Shown: positions 1-8,527 of the stretch, piece after piece
Numbering within the stretch: position 1 is the first letter of the stretch
How the letters are laid out: each line of letters opens with the position of its first letter
Origin: a virus
Direction: 5' to 3' (one strand)
IMG/VR virus record: IMGVR_UViG_3300021197_000420
Coordinates: 1 to 40,964 of that record
Length of the DNA stretch: 40,964 nucleotides
Notes under the pieces: model-generated
Told to the model about the DNA's origin: nothing
The model's input: the letters and a program-made list of their open reading frames with translations, nothing else
Database searches by the model: none
Program-made: the position numbers and the translations under genes

Positions 1-104
1 AATTTGCACGCACACAGAATCCTACCTCCATCCAAAATTATTATTTTTTGAGTAATTCCCTGCACACCTGCCCAGAATTCGGGCACAATGAATAAAATAC
101 TTAC

Positions 105-129
105 ACAAACTAAGAAATATATGGTATAA
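105..129 (+). promoter_or_regulatory. Upstream late promoter (extended -10)
   Basis: TATAAT at 124-129 is preceded by TGG, giving the extended -10 form TGnTATAAT. A weak -35 (TTACAC) lies about 18 bp upstream. Initiation would fall near 136 and produce a leader of about 150 nt running through the nested repeats and the shared element before the small terminase gene. Sequence-based inference only. Confidence 0.5.
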
Positions 130-186
130 TATTGCTTATATTTTAAGTTAACTAAGCTACTATTCCTAGAACCATGCTACTAAAGT

Positions 187-234
187 TACATTGAACCAAT
201 ATTAATTGTTTATATAAATTAAATGAATAACTTT
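187..234 (+). repeat. Three-block element shared with the replication control region
   Basis: Three blocks, TACATTGAACCA (187-198), ATTGTTTATATAAAT (205-219) and AATAACTTT (226-234), occur in the same order on the opposite strand at 36889-36929 with slightly different spacing. In both places the element lies between a promoter-like sequence and the first gene of an operon. An ATTCCTAGAA-type half-palindrome precedes it here (162-171), and ATTCTAAGAA precedes the other copy. It may be a binding site for a phage regulator or a replication element; neither is proven. Confidence 0.75.
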
Positions 235-267
235 GTATATATTCTAGGAACACAATAAGCAATTTTA

Positions 268-276
268 TGGTATAAT
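268..276 (+). promoter_or_regulatory. Proximal late promoter with extended -10
   Basis: TATAAT (271-276) with an upstream TGG repeats the extended -10 found about 147 bp upstream. There is no recognisable -35. The predicted start point (about 283) lies one or two bases before the ATG at 285, so any transcript from here would be leaderless or nearly so. This agrees with the absence of a Shine-Dalgarno sequence before that ATG. Confidence 0.5.
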
Positions 277-284
277 ACTAGTAT

Positions 285-872
285 ATGGCAAATAAAGGTA
301 AAATTTCTGTAGACTCAGAAGATGAGATTAGAGAAATCGAAAAAGAACTCGAAGAAGAACTGAGATATGCAGTAGCATCAGCTAAGGGTGTCGTACCAGC
401 AGATGCTGTATTAAAAATAGAGCGTAAGCGAGGTCGACCTACTGGTGGTCTTAGTTCAGAATCTAAAAAAGCTGGTGGTAAAAAGTCTAGAATCAAAAGA
501 GGGCAGACGTATAAACCTACAGATGACGATTATTCTAAAGTAGAAGAGATGGTTACTATAGGACTAGACCAGCACACTATAGCTAAGATTATGGGTATTA
601 GTAATGCGACCCTAACAAAATATTATGCACACAATTTACTAGTAGGTAAGGAAAAACGCACCGCCCGAGTAGCAGGTGTAGCCTATGAAATGGCTGTTAG
701 CGGTGAATCTCCTAGCATGACTACGTTTTGGTTAAAGACTCAGGCTGGATGGTCTCCAAAACACCACGTTGTTGTAGAAGATAGACAGTTTGACATACAA
801 TGGGCCAGCGATGAAGCCGACATTGCAGACGCAAATCAAATATTAAGGGACAAGGATAGCAAGATACACTAG
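285..872 (+). CDS. terS: Terminase small subunit
   Basis: Predicted DNA-recognition subunit of the packaging motor; it would bind the packaging site and load the large subunit. The N-terminal third is charged and coiled-coil-like, followed by a basic stretch with an AT-hook-like KRGRP (about residues 48-52). A helix-turn-helix-like segment follows (HTIAKIMGISNATLTKYY, about residues 97-114), and the tail after TFWLKTQAGW is typical of small terminases. It lies directly before the large subunit with a 5-bp gap. The chosen ATG has no Shine-Dalgarno sequence and lies 8 bp after a TATAAT. No other in-frame ATG occurs for about 85 codons, so a leaderless start is likely. Identification rests on the HTH and gene order. 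Confidence 0.85.
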   Translation: MANKGKISVDSEDEIREIEKELEEELRYAVASAKGVVPADAVLKIERKRGRPTGGLSSESKKAGGKKSRIKRGQTYKPTDDDYSKVEEMVTIGLDQHTIAKIMGISNATLTKYYAHNLLVGKEKRTARVAGVAYEMAVSGESPSMTTFWLKTQAGWSPKHHVVVEDRQFDIQWASDEADIADANQILRDKDSKIH

Positions 873-877
873 CATCT

Positions 878-2167
878 ATGCAAGAGGAGAGGAAATCCAT
901 AGTAATTCCCTATACACCTAGGGATTTACAGAAACACTTACATACTAATCTAGATAGATTTAATGTTGTTGTATGTCACAGAAGGTTTGGTAAGACTGTA
1001 TTTGCTATTAATCAGTTAATCAAAAGTTCTGTAGAAGATATACAAGCTGGTAAGAGACAACCTAGATATGCGTACATAGCACCACTATTTAAGCAGGCTA
1101 AGACAGTTGCTTGGGATGAATTAAAAAGACTATGCAGCGTATTCCCTGAAGTTAAGTTTAATGAAGCGGAACTAAGAGCTGACTTCATGGGAGCTAGAAT
1201 ACAACTGTACGGAGCTGATAACTATGACACTCTCCGTGGAATTTATCTTGACGGTGTAGTATTAGATGAGTATGCCCAGATGAATCCTAAGATGTTCTCT
1301 GAGGTTATAAGACCGGCACTCTCAGATAGGAAGGGGTATGCAATATTTATTGGTACACCTAAAGGGAAAAACGAATTTTATGATTTATATCACTCTGCTC
1401 CAGAGAGGAAGGGATGGGCCAGATTCTTATACAAAGCGAGTGAAACAGGGATACTAGATGATGAAGAGTTGGAACTTGCGAAACAGGATATGGCAGAGAC
1501 TGAATTTGAACAAGAATACGAGTGTTCTTGGTCTGCTGCACTTAGAGGTGCGTATTATGCTAAAGAGATTGAAACTGCTTATGAAGAAGACCGAGTGGGG
1601 AAAGTCCCTTATGACCCGGCTAAACAAGTAGTAACAAGCTGGGACCTCGGAGTCTCAGACGCAACTAGTATATGGTTCTGTCAATTTATAGGTAAAGCAG
1701 TACACGTTATAGATTATTATGAAAACTCTAACGAAGGATTGCCTCACTATATAGAGGTACTAAACAGAAAGGGTTATCATTATGGTGCACACATAGCACC
1801 ACACGACATAGTAGTTAGAGAATTTTCTACTGGTAAGTCAAGACGAGACCTAGCATTTGACCTAGGCATTGACTTCCAAGTAGCACCAAAGTTAAAAGTT
1901 ATGGATGGTATTGACACTACCAGAACTTTTTTAAACAAGTGTTGGTTTGATGCAGAAAACACTAAGAAAGGACTAGAAGCATTGCTACAATATAGAAGTA
2001 GTTATGATGACAAGAAAAAGATTTGGTCACAAAGACCAGTCCACGATTGGACATCACACGCAAGCGATGCGTTTAGGTACTTGTGTATAACAGATGTAGT
2101 GTTCACAGGTAATGATAGTGTCTGGGGAAGGGAACTCCCTGAGACTGATTTAAGTTGGATAGTATAA
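878..2167 (+). CDS. terL: Terminase large subunit (ATPase-nuclease)
   Basis: Packaging motor that pumps DNA into the prohead and cuts the concatemer. The ATPase domain has a Walker A-like CHRRFGKT (residues 33-40) and a Walker B GVVLDE ending at D130-E131. The RNase H-fold nuclease domain begins at SWDLGVSD (D256 and D261 as metal ligands), with a late acidic residue in SHASDAFRY near residue 393. Length (429 aa) suits a compact phage terminase. Spacing to the small subunit is 5 bp. The ATG has no clear upstream ribosome site; a purine-rich GAGGAGAGG lies just inside the gene. Confidence 0.96.
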   Translation: MQEERKSIVIPYTPRDLQKHLHTNLDRFNVVVCHRRFGKTVFAINQLIKSSVEDIQAGKRQPRYAYIAPLFKQAKTVAWDELKRLCSVFPEVKFNEAELRADFMGARIQLYGADNYDTLRGIYLDGVVLDEYAQMNPKMFSEVIRPALSDRKGYAIFIGTPKGKNEFYDLYHSAPERKGWARFLYKASETGILDDEELELAKQDMAETEFEQEYECSWSAALRGAYYAKEIETAYEEDRVGKVPYDPAKQVVTSWDLGVSDATSIWFCQFIGKAVHVIDYYENSNEGLPHYIEVLNRKGYHYGAHIAPHDIVVREFSTGKSRRDLAFDLGIDFQVAPKLKVMDGIDTTRTFLNKCWFDAENTKKGLEALLQYRSSYDDKKKIWSQRPVHDWTSHASDAFRYLCITDVVFTGNDSVWGRELPETDLSWIV

Positions 2168-2177
2168 GGAGAAGTAT

Positions 2178-2321
2178 ATGCCAATGAACCCAAGATGGTT
2201 AGAAAACAAATTAATGGAAATGGCACAGGACATTAAAGACCTAAAGGAAATAATGAAGGCAGTCAGTAATAACGAGCCACCTAAAAAAGAAACAACATAC
2301 CCTATAAATAAAGGTAAATAA
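2178..2321 (+). CDS. Small hypothetical protein between terminase and portal
   Basis: A 47-residue reading frame starting MPMNPRWLENKLMEMAQDIK follows a good ribosome site (AAGGAG, 7 bp before the ATG). It fills the gap between the terminase and portal genes, ending 3 bp before the portal ATG. It is helical and charged, with a K/P-rich tail (EPPKKETTYPINKGK). Packed position and ribosome site support a real gene; I do not recognise a family. It could act in portal or terminase assembly, but that is only positional. Confidence 0.72.
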   Translation: MPMNPRWLENKLMEMAQDIKDLKEIMKAVSNNEPPKKETTYPINKGK

Positions 2322-2324
2322 TTT

Positions 2325-4373
2325 ATGGCTAAAATGACAAAGCGTGAGCTATCTGCTCACCTAGAGCAAGAAATACAATCTGCTTTAGGATACAAAGACG
2401 GAAAGCTAACAGAACAACGCTCCGATGCATTAGACCGTTACTATGGTAAGAAGTACGGTAATGAGCAAGAGGGTCGTTCACAAATTGTCACAAGAGATGT
2501 TGCTGATGTAATAGAATGGATTATGCCAAGCCTTATGAAGATATTTACTTCAGGCGATAAGGTAGTACAGTTTGAGCCACAAGGTCCAGAAGATGTAGAA
2601 ATGGCAAAGCAGTCTACTGATTATGTAAACTATGTAATCATGAGACAAAACCCGGGATTTCAAACTATATACCAATGGTTTAAAGATGCACTACTACAAA
2701 AAAATGGTATAGTAAAACACTATTGGGATGACAGTAGTGAGACATTAAGAGAAGAGTATAAGAACTTAACAGAAGAAGAGTTTACTGCACTCTTAATGGA
2801 TGACAATGTCGAGGTAAAAGAACACACAGCTAATGGCGGTGAAGAGAACATGAATGAAGCAGCTCTTGCACCACAAGCTGTAACACACGATGTTGTTGTT
2901 AATAGAACGTATGAGGATGGACAGGTTAGAATAGAGCCTGTACCACCAGAAGAATTTTTAATAAACAAGTATGCCAAGACAATTAAGGATGCTCGTTTTG
3001 TAGGACACAGGGTAAAGAAAACTAAATCTGAGCTGTTACAGCAAGGATACCCTAAGAGTAAAATAGAGAATATATTTAGTAATGACGAAGCTGACTACAA
3101 ATCAGAAAGACTTTCTAGATTCTCACACGAACAAGACAATGCACCAGAAGGTGACATTGATGATGGAATTTGGGTTACAGAATGCTACATGCGTGTTGAC
3201 TATGACAACGATGGTATTGCTGAACTAAGAAAAGTAACGAAGGTTGGAGACGAACTGTTAGATAATGAGGCTGTGGATAGTGTTCCCTTCTCCTCCCTTA
3301 CACCTATACCAATGCCTCATAAGTTTTACGGTCTGAGTATTTATGACTTAATCTCCGACCTTCAACTAATTAAGACTACACTAATGCGTAACTTGTTAGA
3401 CAACATGTATCTAACAAACAATGGGCGATACGAGGTAGTGGAAGGTCAAGCGAATTTAGATGACCTAATGACTTCTAGACCGGGTGGTATTGTAAGAGTA
3501 CGCACACCGGGTGCTGTTAACCCTCTGGGAACACCACAACTAGACCAGAACTCTTTTAACATGCTAGGGTATTTAGATAGTATTAGAGAAGAACGAACTG
3601 GTGTTAGTAAACAGTCAATGGGTCTATCTGAGGGTGCGTTAAAATCGCATCAAACTGCTACAGGTGTCGGTCAAGTTATGACTGCTGCACAGCAAAAAAT
3701 AGAATTAATAGCCAGAATATTTGCAGAAACAGGTATGAAAGACCTAGCAAACTCTGTTTATATGTTAGTACAAAAATATGAAAAACCTGAAAAACTTGTA
3801 CGATTAAATAACAAGTGGACTACACTGTACCCACATGAGTGGAAAGAAAAAGTAGATTGTGTAGCTCAGGTTGGATTAGGTTTTGGTAATAAAGATATGA
3901 ACCTGATGCACTTAGGTAGATTGTCGCAAACAATACAAATGATTGCCGGACATCCAGCAGCAGGTATGCTACTTAAACCTAAGCATGTATACAATTTGGT
4001 AGCTGAACAAATAAAAGCTATGGGCATGAAGAATGTAGATGACTTCATACAAGACCCGGGTGAAGAAGATGTACCGCAGCAGCAAGGACCTTCTCCAGAA
4101 GAACAAGCCAAGCAAATGGAATCTCAGCTTAAAGCCGAAGAAATAAAAATTAAGTTACAAAAAATACAAGCAGAATCTCAACTTAAACAACAAGAGATGC
4201 AAATTGATGCTCAAATAGCACAACAAAATTTAGAATTAAAAGCACAAGAAGCAAAAGTAGAAATGCAAATTAAAGCACAAGAACTTGAAATTAAAAAAGC
4301 AGAACTTGCACTTAAACAACAAGAGCTTGTATTAGAAAGAGAGCAAGAACGAGCAGTTAAGATAGGGAACTAA
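2325..4373 (+). CDS. Portal protein
   Basis: Forms the dodecameric ring at the packaging vertex through which DNA enters and leaves. The 682 residues match podovirus-type portals: N-terminal TRDVADVIEWIMPSLMKIF (about residues 58-76), a central region with VPPEEFLI and HKFYGLSIYDLISDLQ, and the long helix region around TGVSKQSMGLSEGALKSHQTATG. The last ~95 residues are a Q/K/E-rich coiled coil resembling the C-terminal barrel of P22-like portals. It lies between terminase and scaffold as expected. Ribosome site is weak (AAAGGT). Confidence 0.93.
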   Translation: MAKMTKRELSAHLEQEIQSALGYKDGKLTEQRSDALDRYYGKKYGNEQEGRSQIVTRDVADVIEWIMPSLMKIFTSGDKVVQFEPQGPEDVEMAKQSTDYVNYVIMRQNPGFQTIYQWFKDALLQKNGIVKHYWDDSSETLREEYKNLTEEEFTALLMDDNVEVKEHTANGGEENMNEAALAPQAVTHDVVVNRTYEDGQVRIEPVPPEEFLINKYAKTIKDARFVGHRVKKTKSELLQQGYPKSKIENIFSNDEADYKSERLSRFSHEQDNAPEGDIDDGIWVTECYMRVDYDNDGIAELRKVTKVGDELLDNEAVDSVPFSSLTPIPMPHKFYGLSIYDLISDLQLIKTTLMRNLLDNMYLTNNGRYEVVEGQANLDDLMTSRPGGIVRVRTPGAVNPLGTPQLDQNSFNMLGYLDSIREERTGVSKQSMGLSEGALKSHQTATGVGQVMTAAQQKIELIARIFAETGMKDLANSVYMLVQKYEKPEKLVRLNNKWTTLYPHEWKEKVDCVAQVGLGFGNKDMNLMHLGRLSQTIQMIAGHPAAGMLLKPKHVYNLVAEQIKAMGMKNVDDFIQDPGEEDVPQQQGPSPEEQAKQMESQLKAEEIKIKLQKIQAESQLKQQEMQIDAQIAQQNLELKAQEAKVEMQIKAQELEIKKAELALKQQELVLEREQERAVKIGN

Positions 4374-4375
4374 TT

Positions 4376-4633
4376 ATGGGAAAGGGAGAAGAGATAGCAA
4401 GGGCAGACCAAGCTAAACAGATTTTAGAACATCCTCTATATGTAGAGGCTCTAGCCACAGTCAAAGAAGCGTTAGTACAACACTTGTTAGACACCAGAGT
4501 TGCCGAGGAAGTGGAAAGAGATAGATTGTATATAACAATTAAAGCATTGGATTTAGTTAATCAACATATAACTTCGGTGCTTGAAACAGGCAAACTTGCT
4601 GAAAGGGAGCAAGAAGATTTTTTAACACAGTAG
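4376..4633 (+). CDS. Small helical protein between portal and scaffold
   Basis: An 85-residue helical, acidic protein beginning MGKGEEIARADQAKQILEHP and containing LYITIKALDLVNQHITSVLETGKL. Short helical proteins with this look (charged N-terminal helix, KALD motif) often sit between portal and scaffold in marine podovirus-like genomes, but their function is unknown. It starts 2 bp after the portal stop and 13 bp before the scaffold gene, clearly in the same operon. A head-assembly role is inferred from position only. Confidence 0.8.
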   Translation: MGKGEEIARADQAKQILEHPLYVEALATVKEALVQHLLDTRVAEEVERDRLYITIKALDLVNQHITSVLETGKLAEREQEDFLTQ

Positions 4634-4646
4634 AGGAGAATAACCT

Positions 4647-5678
4647 ATGGATTCTGTAGAGAACACCCAAGAAGGTAGATTTGAAAGAGCACAAGCAGGT
4701 TCGTCAGAAGAAGCTGCAAACCAAATCCTAAGTATGTGGGACTCACAAGAGCAAACCGCAAACGAGGAAACCGAAGCCACTGTTGACGAGGAAGTGGTAG
4801 AGGATACAGAGGAAGCTGAAGAGGTAGAAGAAGAAGCCCCCGAAGAAGAGGGACAAGCTGAAGAAGAAACCGAGGAAGAGGTAGAAGAAGAAGAGTTTGA
4901 TGTAGTAGCCGAAGAAGATTTGAAGTACACCATTAAGGTAGACGGAGAAGAACTAGAGGTTGGTATTGAAGAACTTAAAAACGGATACCAAAGGCAAGCT
5001 GACTATACTCGTAAGTCTCAAGCATTAGCAGAGCAGCGTAAGGAGACGGAATCAATCCAGTCCGAGCGTATGCGACTAGAGCAAGAGAGGCAAATGTACG
5101 CAAATGGTTTACAAATGTTGCAAGAGCAACAAGCAGCCAAACTAAAGCCTTTTGAAAGTGTTGATTGGGAGTCATTAAAATCAGAAGACCCTTATCAATA
5201 CATGATTAAAAAAGATGAGTACAGAGATGCACAGGAAAGAGTTACTAATATACAACAGCAACAACACCTTGTTCAACAAGAACAAGCTCAACAAGCTCAA
5301 CAAGCAAGAGCACATTTTGTTCAACAAGAGTACAGTAGATTAGTAGAAGCCTTACCTGAATGGAATGATAGCAAGTCTACAATTAAAAAAGATGTACAAG
5401 ACTATGCTATTTCTGCTGGATTTCTTCCAGAAGAAGTTAACCAACTAGCTGACCACCGTAGTGTTTTGTTAATAAAAAAAGCTATGGAATATGATAAGCT
5501 AACAACAAAGGTAGCTCCAAAGAAGAAAGCAGTAAAGAAAGTTCCTAAAGTACAAAAGTCTGGAAGAGGAAATTCAAAAGAAGAAGTAGCTGCGGAGACC
5601 ATTAAGAAAAAGCGTGCAAGGTTACAGAAGTCAGGCAAGCAAGACGATGCCGCTTCTATATTTTATGATATGCTTTAA
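4647..5678 (+). CDS. Capsid scaffold protein
   Basis: Predicted internal scaffold for prohead assembly, absent from the mature virion. The N-terminal 90 residues are extremely acidic (runs of E between about residues 40 and 90). Then comes a short folded module KYTIKVDGEELEVGIEEL and GYQRQADYTRKSQALAEQRK, typical of phage scaffolds. A long Q-rich coiled coil (about 130-220) follows, then a basic C-terminal tail (KKKAVKKVPKVQKSGRG). A basic tail that contacts the capsid subunit is usual for scaffolds. It directly precedes the major capsid gene. Good ribosome site (GAGGAG). Confidence 0.9.
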   Translation: MDSVENTQEGRFERAQAGSSEEAANQILSMWDSQEQTANEETEATVDEEVVEDTEEAEEVEEEAPEEEGQAEEETEEEVEEEEFDVVAEEDLKYTIKVDGEELEVGIEELKNGYQRQADYTRKSQALAEQRKETESIQSERMRLEQERQMYANGLQMLQEQQAAKLKPFESVDWESLKSEDPYQYMIKKDEYRDAQERVTNIQQQQHLVQQEQAQQAQQARAHFVQQEYSRLVEALPEWNDSKSTIKKDVQDYAISAGFLPEEVNQLADHRSVLLIKKAMEYDKLTTKVAPKKKAVKKVPKVQKSGRGNSKEEVAAETIKKKRARLQKSGKQDDAASIFYDML

Positions 5679-5689
5679 GGAGATAGGAA

Positions 5690-6592
5690 ATGCCTACGCA
5701 ATTTAAGACATACGATGCAACTGCAATCCGTGAGGATTTGTCAGATGTTATCTATGATATTTCACCAACAGATACTCCATTTATGTCCAGCATTGCTGGC
5801 AAGGGTTCAGTATCTAACACTCTATTTGAGTGGCAAACAGACGCACTAGCTGCTGCTGTAATTAATAACTACCACGTTGAAGGAGCAGCTGCCGGAACAG
5901 CAGCTACTACTGCTACAACTCGTGTAACTAACCAAACACAAATCTCTAAAAAGGTTGTTGAGGTTACAGGTACTCACGAGACTGTAAACAACGCTGGTAA
6001 AAAATCTGAGATGGCTCACCAACTCGCAAAGGCTTCTAAAGAGCTTAAGCGTGATATGGAAGGTTCACTACTAGCTGACAACGCTGCTGCTGCGGGTGAC
6101 GCATCTACAGCTCGTGAGACTCGTGGTGCTGCTAACTGGATTGCAACTAACGTAACTGACGCTGGTACTTCTGGTTCACACGCTGCGGTTGTTGAAGATG
6201 ACATCATTGCAGTAGCAGAAGCTACTTGGAATGCTGGTGGCGAGCCTTCAACTATGTTGCTTGGTGCTACTAACAAAAAGTTAGTAACAGCTATGTCAGG
6301 TCGTGCTGATGCAGTGCGTTCAGTATCAGATGAGAATATGTCAATCTACAATGCAGTAGATGTATATGTATCAGATTTTGGTACATTTAATATTACTCTT
6401 GACAGATACTGCGACCAAGACGTAATCTACTTCTTAGACCACGATATGTGGTCAGTTGATTACCTTCGTGATTTCCAAACTGTGGACATCGCTAAAGAAG
6501 GTGACTCAGAGAAGAAGATGCTTCTAGTTGAGTACGGTCTACGTTGTGGCAACGAAGCTGCTAACGGTAAGATTAGATACACTACAGGTTAA
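5690..6592 (+). CDS. Major capsid protein (DUF5309-like)
   Basis: Predicted HK97-fold shell subunit. The N-terminus (AIREDLSDVIYDISPTDTPFMSSI, residues ~10-33) and SNTLFEWQTDAL are typical of the DUF5309 capsid family. The C-terminus ends in a strand-rich segment with MLLVEYGLRCGNEAANGKI. Length of 300 aa suits the family. Codon use is cleaner and more GC-rich at third positions than in neighbours, as expected for a very highly expressed gene. Strong ribosome site (AAGGAGATAGG). A hairpin follows the stop. Confidence 0.93.
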   Translation: MPTQFKTYDATAIREDLSDVIYDISPTDTPFMSSIAGKGSVSNTLFEWQTDALAAAVINNYHVEGAAAGTAATTATTRVTNQTQISKKVVEVTGTHETVNNAGKKSEMAHQLAKASKELKRDMEGSLLADNAAAAGDASTARETRGAANWIATNVTDAGTSGSHAAVVEDDIIAVAEATWNAGGEPSTMLLGATNKKLVTAMSGRADAVRSVSDENMSIYNAVDVYVSDFGTFNITLDRYCDQDVIYFLDHDMWSVDYLRDFQTVDIAKEGDSEKKMLLVEYGLRCGNEAANGKIRYTTG

Positions 6593-6603
6593 TATAACCA
6601 ACT

Positions 6604-6627
6604 ACCACCCTAGGCAACTGGGGTGGT
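6604..6627 (+). terminator. Hairpin after the capsid gene
   Basis: ACCACCC (6604-6610) pairs with GGGTGGT (6621-6627) across a 10-nt loop, followed only by TTTACATT. The short U-run suggests a leaky terminator or mRNA 3'-end stabiliser that would leave capsid mRNA more abundant than downstream genes. Confidence 0.55.
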
Positions 6628-6634
6628 TTACATT

Positions 6635-6928
6635 ATGGCAGTAGAAACAAAAATCATAACAAATTTAGATGGAAGCCTTACGGTTGCTAGTGGTCAAGAT
6701 GATAGAGCAGTTAAAAAAGTAGCTGACTTTAACAAACAAGATAAGTTCAAAACTAGCAATGACAAGTACAAAGGTGACTCACAGTTTTCACACCGAGTAG
6801 CAAGAATACCCCTGATTGTAGTAGAAAAAATGATGAGGGAAGGTGTGTGGGGAAACAAAGAAAGAATGAAAGAGTGGTTAAACCACCCAGACAACGCTCC
6901 TTGGAGAACTACTAAAGGAAAAGTATAA
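6635..6928 (+). CDS. Hypothetical head-region protein
   Basis: A 97-residue basic protein starting MAVETKIITNLDGS and ending in a helical part, VARIPLIVVEKMMREGVWGN then WLNHPDNAPWRTTKGKV. An in-frame GTG at 6623 lies inside the preceding hairpin, so the ATG at 6635 with GGGGTGG upstream is preferred. The stop overlaps the next ATG (TAATG), implying translational coupling with the adaptor. Similar small proteins sit between capsid and adaptor in related phages; role not established. Confidence 0.8.
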   Translation: MAVETKIITNLDGSLTVASGQDDRAVKKVADFNKQDKFKTSNDKYKGDSQFSHRVARIPLIVVEKMMREGVWGNKERMKEWLNHPDNAPWRTTKGKV

Positions 6929-7578
6929 TGGCATTAAGTACATTTACAGAATTAAAAGAAGCAGTAGCAGATTGGTTAGATAGGTCAGACTTGACCGCAA
7001 GGATACCAGACTTTATTGCACTAGCAGAAGCTAGGATTAATAGGGAGCTACGCATTCGCCCTATGGAAGTAAGAAGTACAATGTACGCTACATCGGGCCA
7101 GCAATATTTTAATTTGCCCGGTGGTTATATACAGATGCGTAACATACAATTAAACACAAACCCAACAACACCTCTTGAGTACATTACACCAGAAATGTTA
7201 GATAGGTTATATGGTAGCACTACAACAGGTAAGCCAAGGGCCTATACTTTGATTGGAGACGAGATTCAACTAGCACCAATACCTGACTCAGCCTACCAAG
7301 TAGAAATGGCTTTCTACGAGAAATTTACAGCACTGGGTGATGGCACATCAGGTACAGTTACAAGCAATTGGCTAACTAAAAATGCACCAGACATTTTATT
7401 ATATGGTGCTCTTATGGAAGCAGAGCCTTTTATTAAGAACGATGAGCGTATACCAGTATGGCTTAATGGATACAGCAACGCAATAGACAAACTACAAAAA
7501 GCAGACGAAAGAGATAGACACTCTGGCTCTGCGATGAGAGTAAGAAACATATACTCTGGTGTTGAGGGCAGAAACTAA
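6928..7578 (+). CDS. Head-tail adaptor protein (P22 gp4-like)
   Basis: Predicted ring protein that joins the portal to the tail and helps close the head after packaging. The N-terminal helices (STFTELKEAVADWLDRSDL, then IPDFIALAEARINRELRIRPME) are characteristic of podovirus adaptors. They are followed by a strand-rich centre (YFNLPGGYIQMRNIQLN; PRAYTLIGDEIQLAPIPDSAYQVEM) and a helical C-terminus. Length (216 aa) and position after the capsid gene fit. Overlaps both neighbours by start/stop fusion. Confidence 0.85.
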   Translation: MALSTFTELKEAVADWLDRSDLTARIPDFIALAEARINRELRIRPMEVRSTMYATSGQQYFNLPGGYIQMRNIQLNTNPTTPLEYITPEMLDRLYGSTTTGKPRAYTLIGDEIQLAPIPDSAYQVEMAFYEKFTALGDGTSGTVTSNWLTKNAPDILLYGALMEAEPFIKNDERIPVWLNGYSNAIDKLQKADERDRHSGSAMRVRNIYSGVEGRN

Positions 7579-8009
7579 TGGCTTCTAGCACTTGGGCAGC
7601 AGATACATCTACTTGGTCAGGCAATTCCTACATATGGGATAACAGCACATACCAAGTCACAGCAACGATGACACAGACCATATTATCTAAGAGTGGTCTA
7701 GAAGATACAGTATTCCCTAGGTCTTTGTCTATGGGCAGTAACTATGGAATGTCAGGCACAACAGCACACGTTATGCCAGCAGCAGCTACACTAGAAGGAA
7801 CAAGTGCAGTAGCTAACAGTCAGACAGCACAGCTTCCAGTTAGTGGAACTCTGGCAGGAACAAGTAACATAAAGAACAACGTAAACTTTGAAGAGAGTGG
7901 AACAATGGGTATGACAGGTTCTGCCTCAAGTGACAACACCTTCTTATGGAACGATGTAGCGGAAGACACGGATACACTTTGGACAAAGATAAGTGACCCA
8001 GATGAATAA
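7578..8009 (+). CDS. Hypothetical structural protein, Trp-rich ends
   Basis: A 143-residue Ser/Thr/Ala-rich protein with similar Trp-containing motifs at both ends (STWAADTSTWSGNSYIWDN at the start, TFLWNDVAEDTDTLWTKI near the end) and a low-complexity centre with repeated 'GTSxxxN' and 'SGTxG' phrases. Its first base overlaps the adaptor stop. Composition suits a virion surface or connector protein. I recognise no family; the paired Trp motifs suggest an internal duplication or a self-associating fold. Confidence 0.78.
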   Translation: MASSTWAADTSTWSGNSYIWDNSTYQVTATMTQTILSKSGLEDTVFPRSLSMGSNYGMSGTTAHVMPAAATLEGTSAVANSQTAQLPVSGTLAGTSNIKNNVNFEESGTMGMTGSASSDNTFLWNDVAEDTDTLWTKISDPDE

Positions 8010-8024
8010 TAACAGGAGTAAATA

Positions 8025-8516
8025 ATGGCATTAGAAAATGTAAACATAGGGCTTGCTAACTATTGGAAAGTTACTTGTCTTGACAAAGACGGAAACGTCA
8101 AATGGGAAGAGAATAAAAAGAACCTCATTACTACAGTAGGTTTGAACCATATTCTAGATACACAATTTCACGCAAGTACACAGAACACAACTTGGTACAT
8201 AGGACTGAAAGGAGCTGGTACTCCAGTAGCAGCAGACACTATGGCATCACACTCAAGCTGGGCAGAGCTTACTGGCTATGCTGGTAACAGAAAAGAGTGG
8301 ACAGAAGGTGCAGCATCAGGTGGTAGTATGACTAACAGTTCTAGCGTAGACTTTACAATTAACGCAACAGCTACAATTGCTGGTGCTTTTCTAAACACAG
8401 CAGCGACAGGAACAGCAGGTACACTATACGGTGTAGTTGACTTTAGTTCTTCAAGAGCAGTAATCTCTGGTGACACACTACAGGTAACAGTAACAGTAAC
8501 AGCTGCTTCAGCATAA
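8025..8516 (+). CDS. Hypothetical virion protein (beta-rich)
   Basis: 163 residues with the pattern KNLITTVGLNHILDTQF, TTWYIGLKGAGTPVAADTMASHSSWAELTGY and a C-terminal strand-rich SAVDF-like segment ending ISGDTLQVTVTVTAASA. Proteins of this form are common next to fibre genes in many phages and are usually annotated only as structural. It has an AGGAGT ribosome site and lies between the connector genes and the fibre genes. A decoration or fibre-attachment role is inference. Confidence 0.8.
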   Translation: MALENVNIGLANYWKVTCLDKDGNVKWEENKKNLITTVGLNHILDTQFHASTQNTTWYIGLKGAGTPVAADTMASHSSWAELTGYAGNRKEWTEGAASGGSMTNSSSVDFTINATATIAGAFLNTAATGTAGTLYGVVDFSSSRAVISGDTLQVTVTVTAASA

Positions 8517-8527
8517 AGGAGTAGAGA

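Larger units (their letters stand above)
1..284. promoter_or_regulatory. Non-coding left end and late control region
   Basis: No gene is visible here. The first ~110 bases contain a small hairpin (TGCCC-AGAATTC-GGGCA, 71-87). The rest is very AT-rich and carries two copies of ATGGTATAAT (121-130 and 267-276), nested inverted repeats (ATTGCTTAT 131-139 with ATAAGCAAT 255-263; TTCCTAGAA 163-171 with TTCTAGGAA 242-250), and the shared three-block element described separately. All of it lies directly upstream of the late (packaging/structural) genes, so a late promoter or operator region, possibly also a replication or packaging site across the circular junction, is the natural reading. Confidence 0.7.

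Noticed and set aside
4622-4933. Minus-strand Ser-rich 103-codon frame
   Set aside because: It is the antisense shadow of the Glu-rich scaffold N-terminus; GAA/GAG repeats read as Ser on the other strand.
6623-6634. Upstream GTG start of the gene after the capsid gene
   Set aside because: It lies within the terminator-like hairpin and lacks a spaced ribosome site; the ATG at 6635 fits better.
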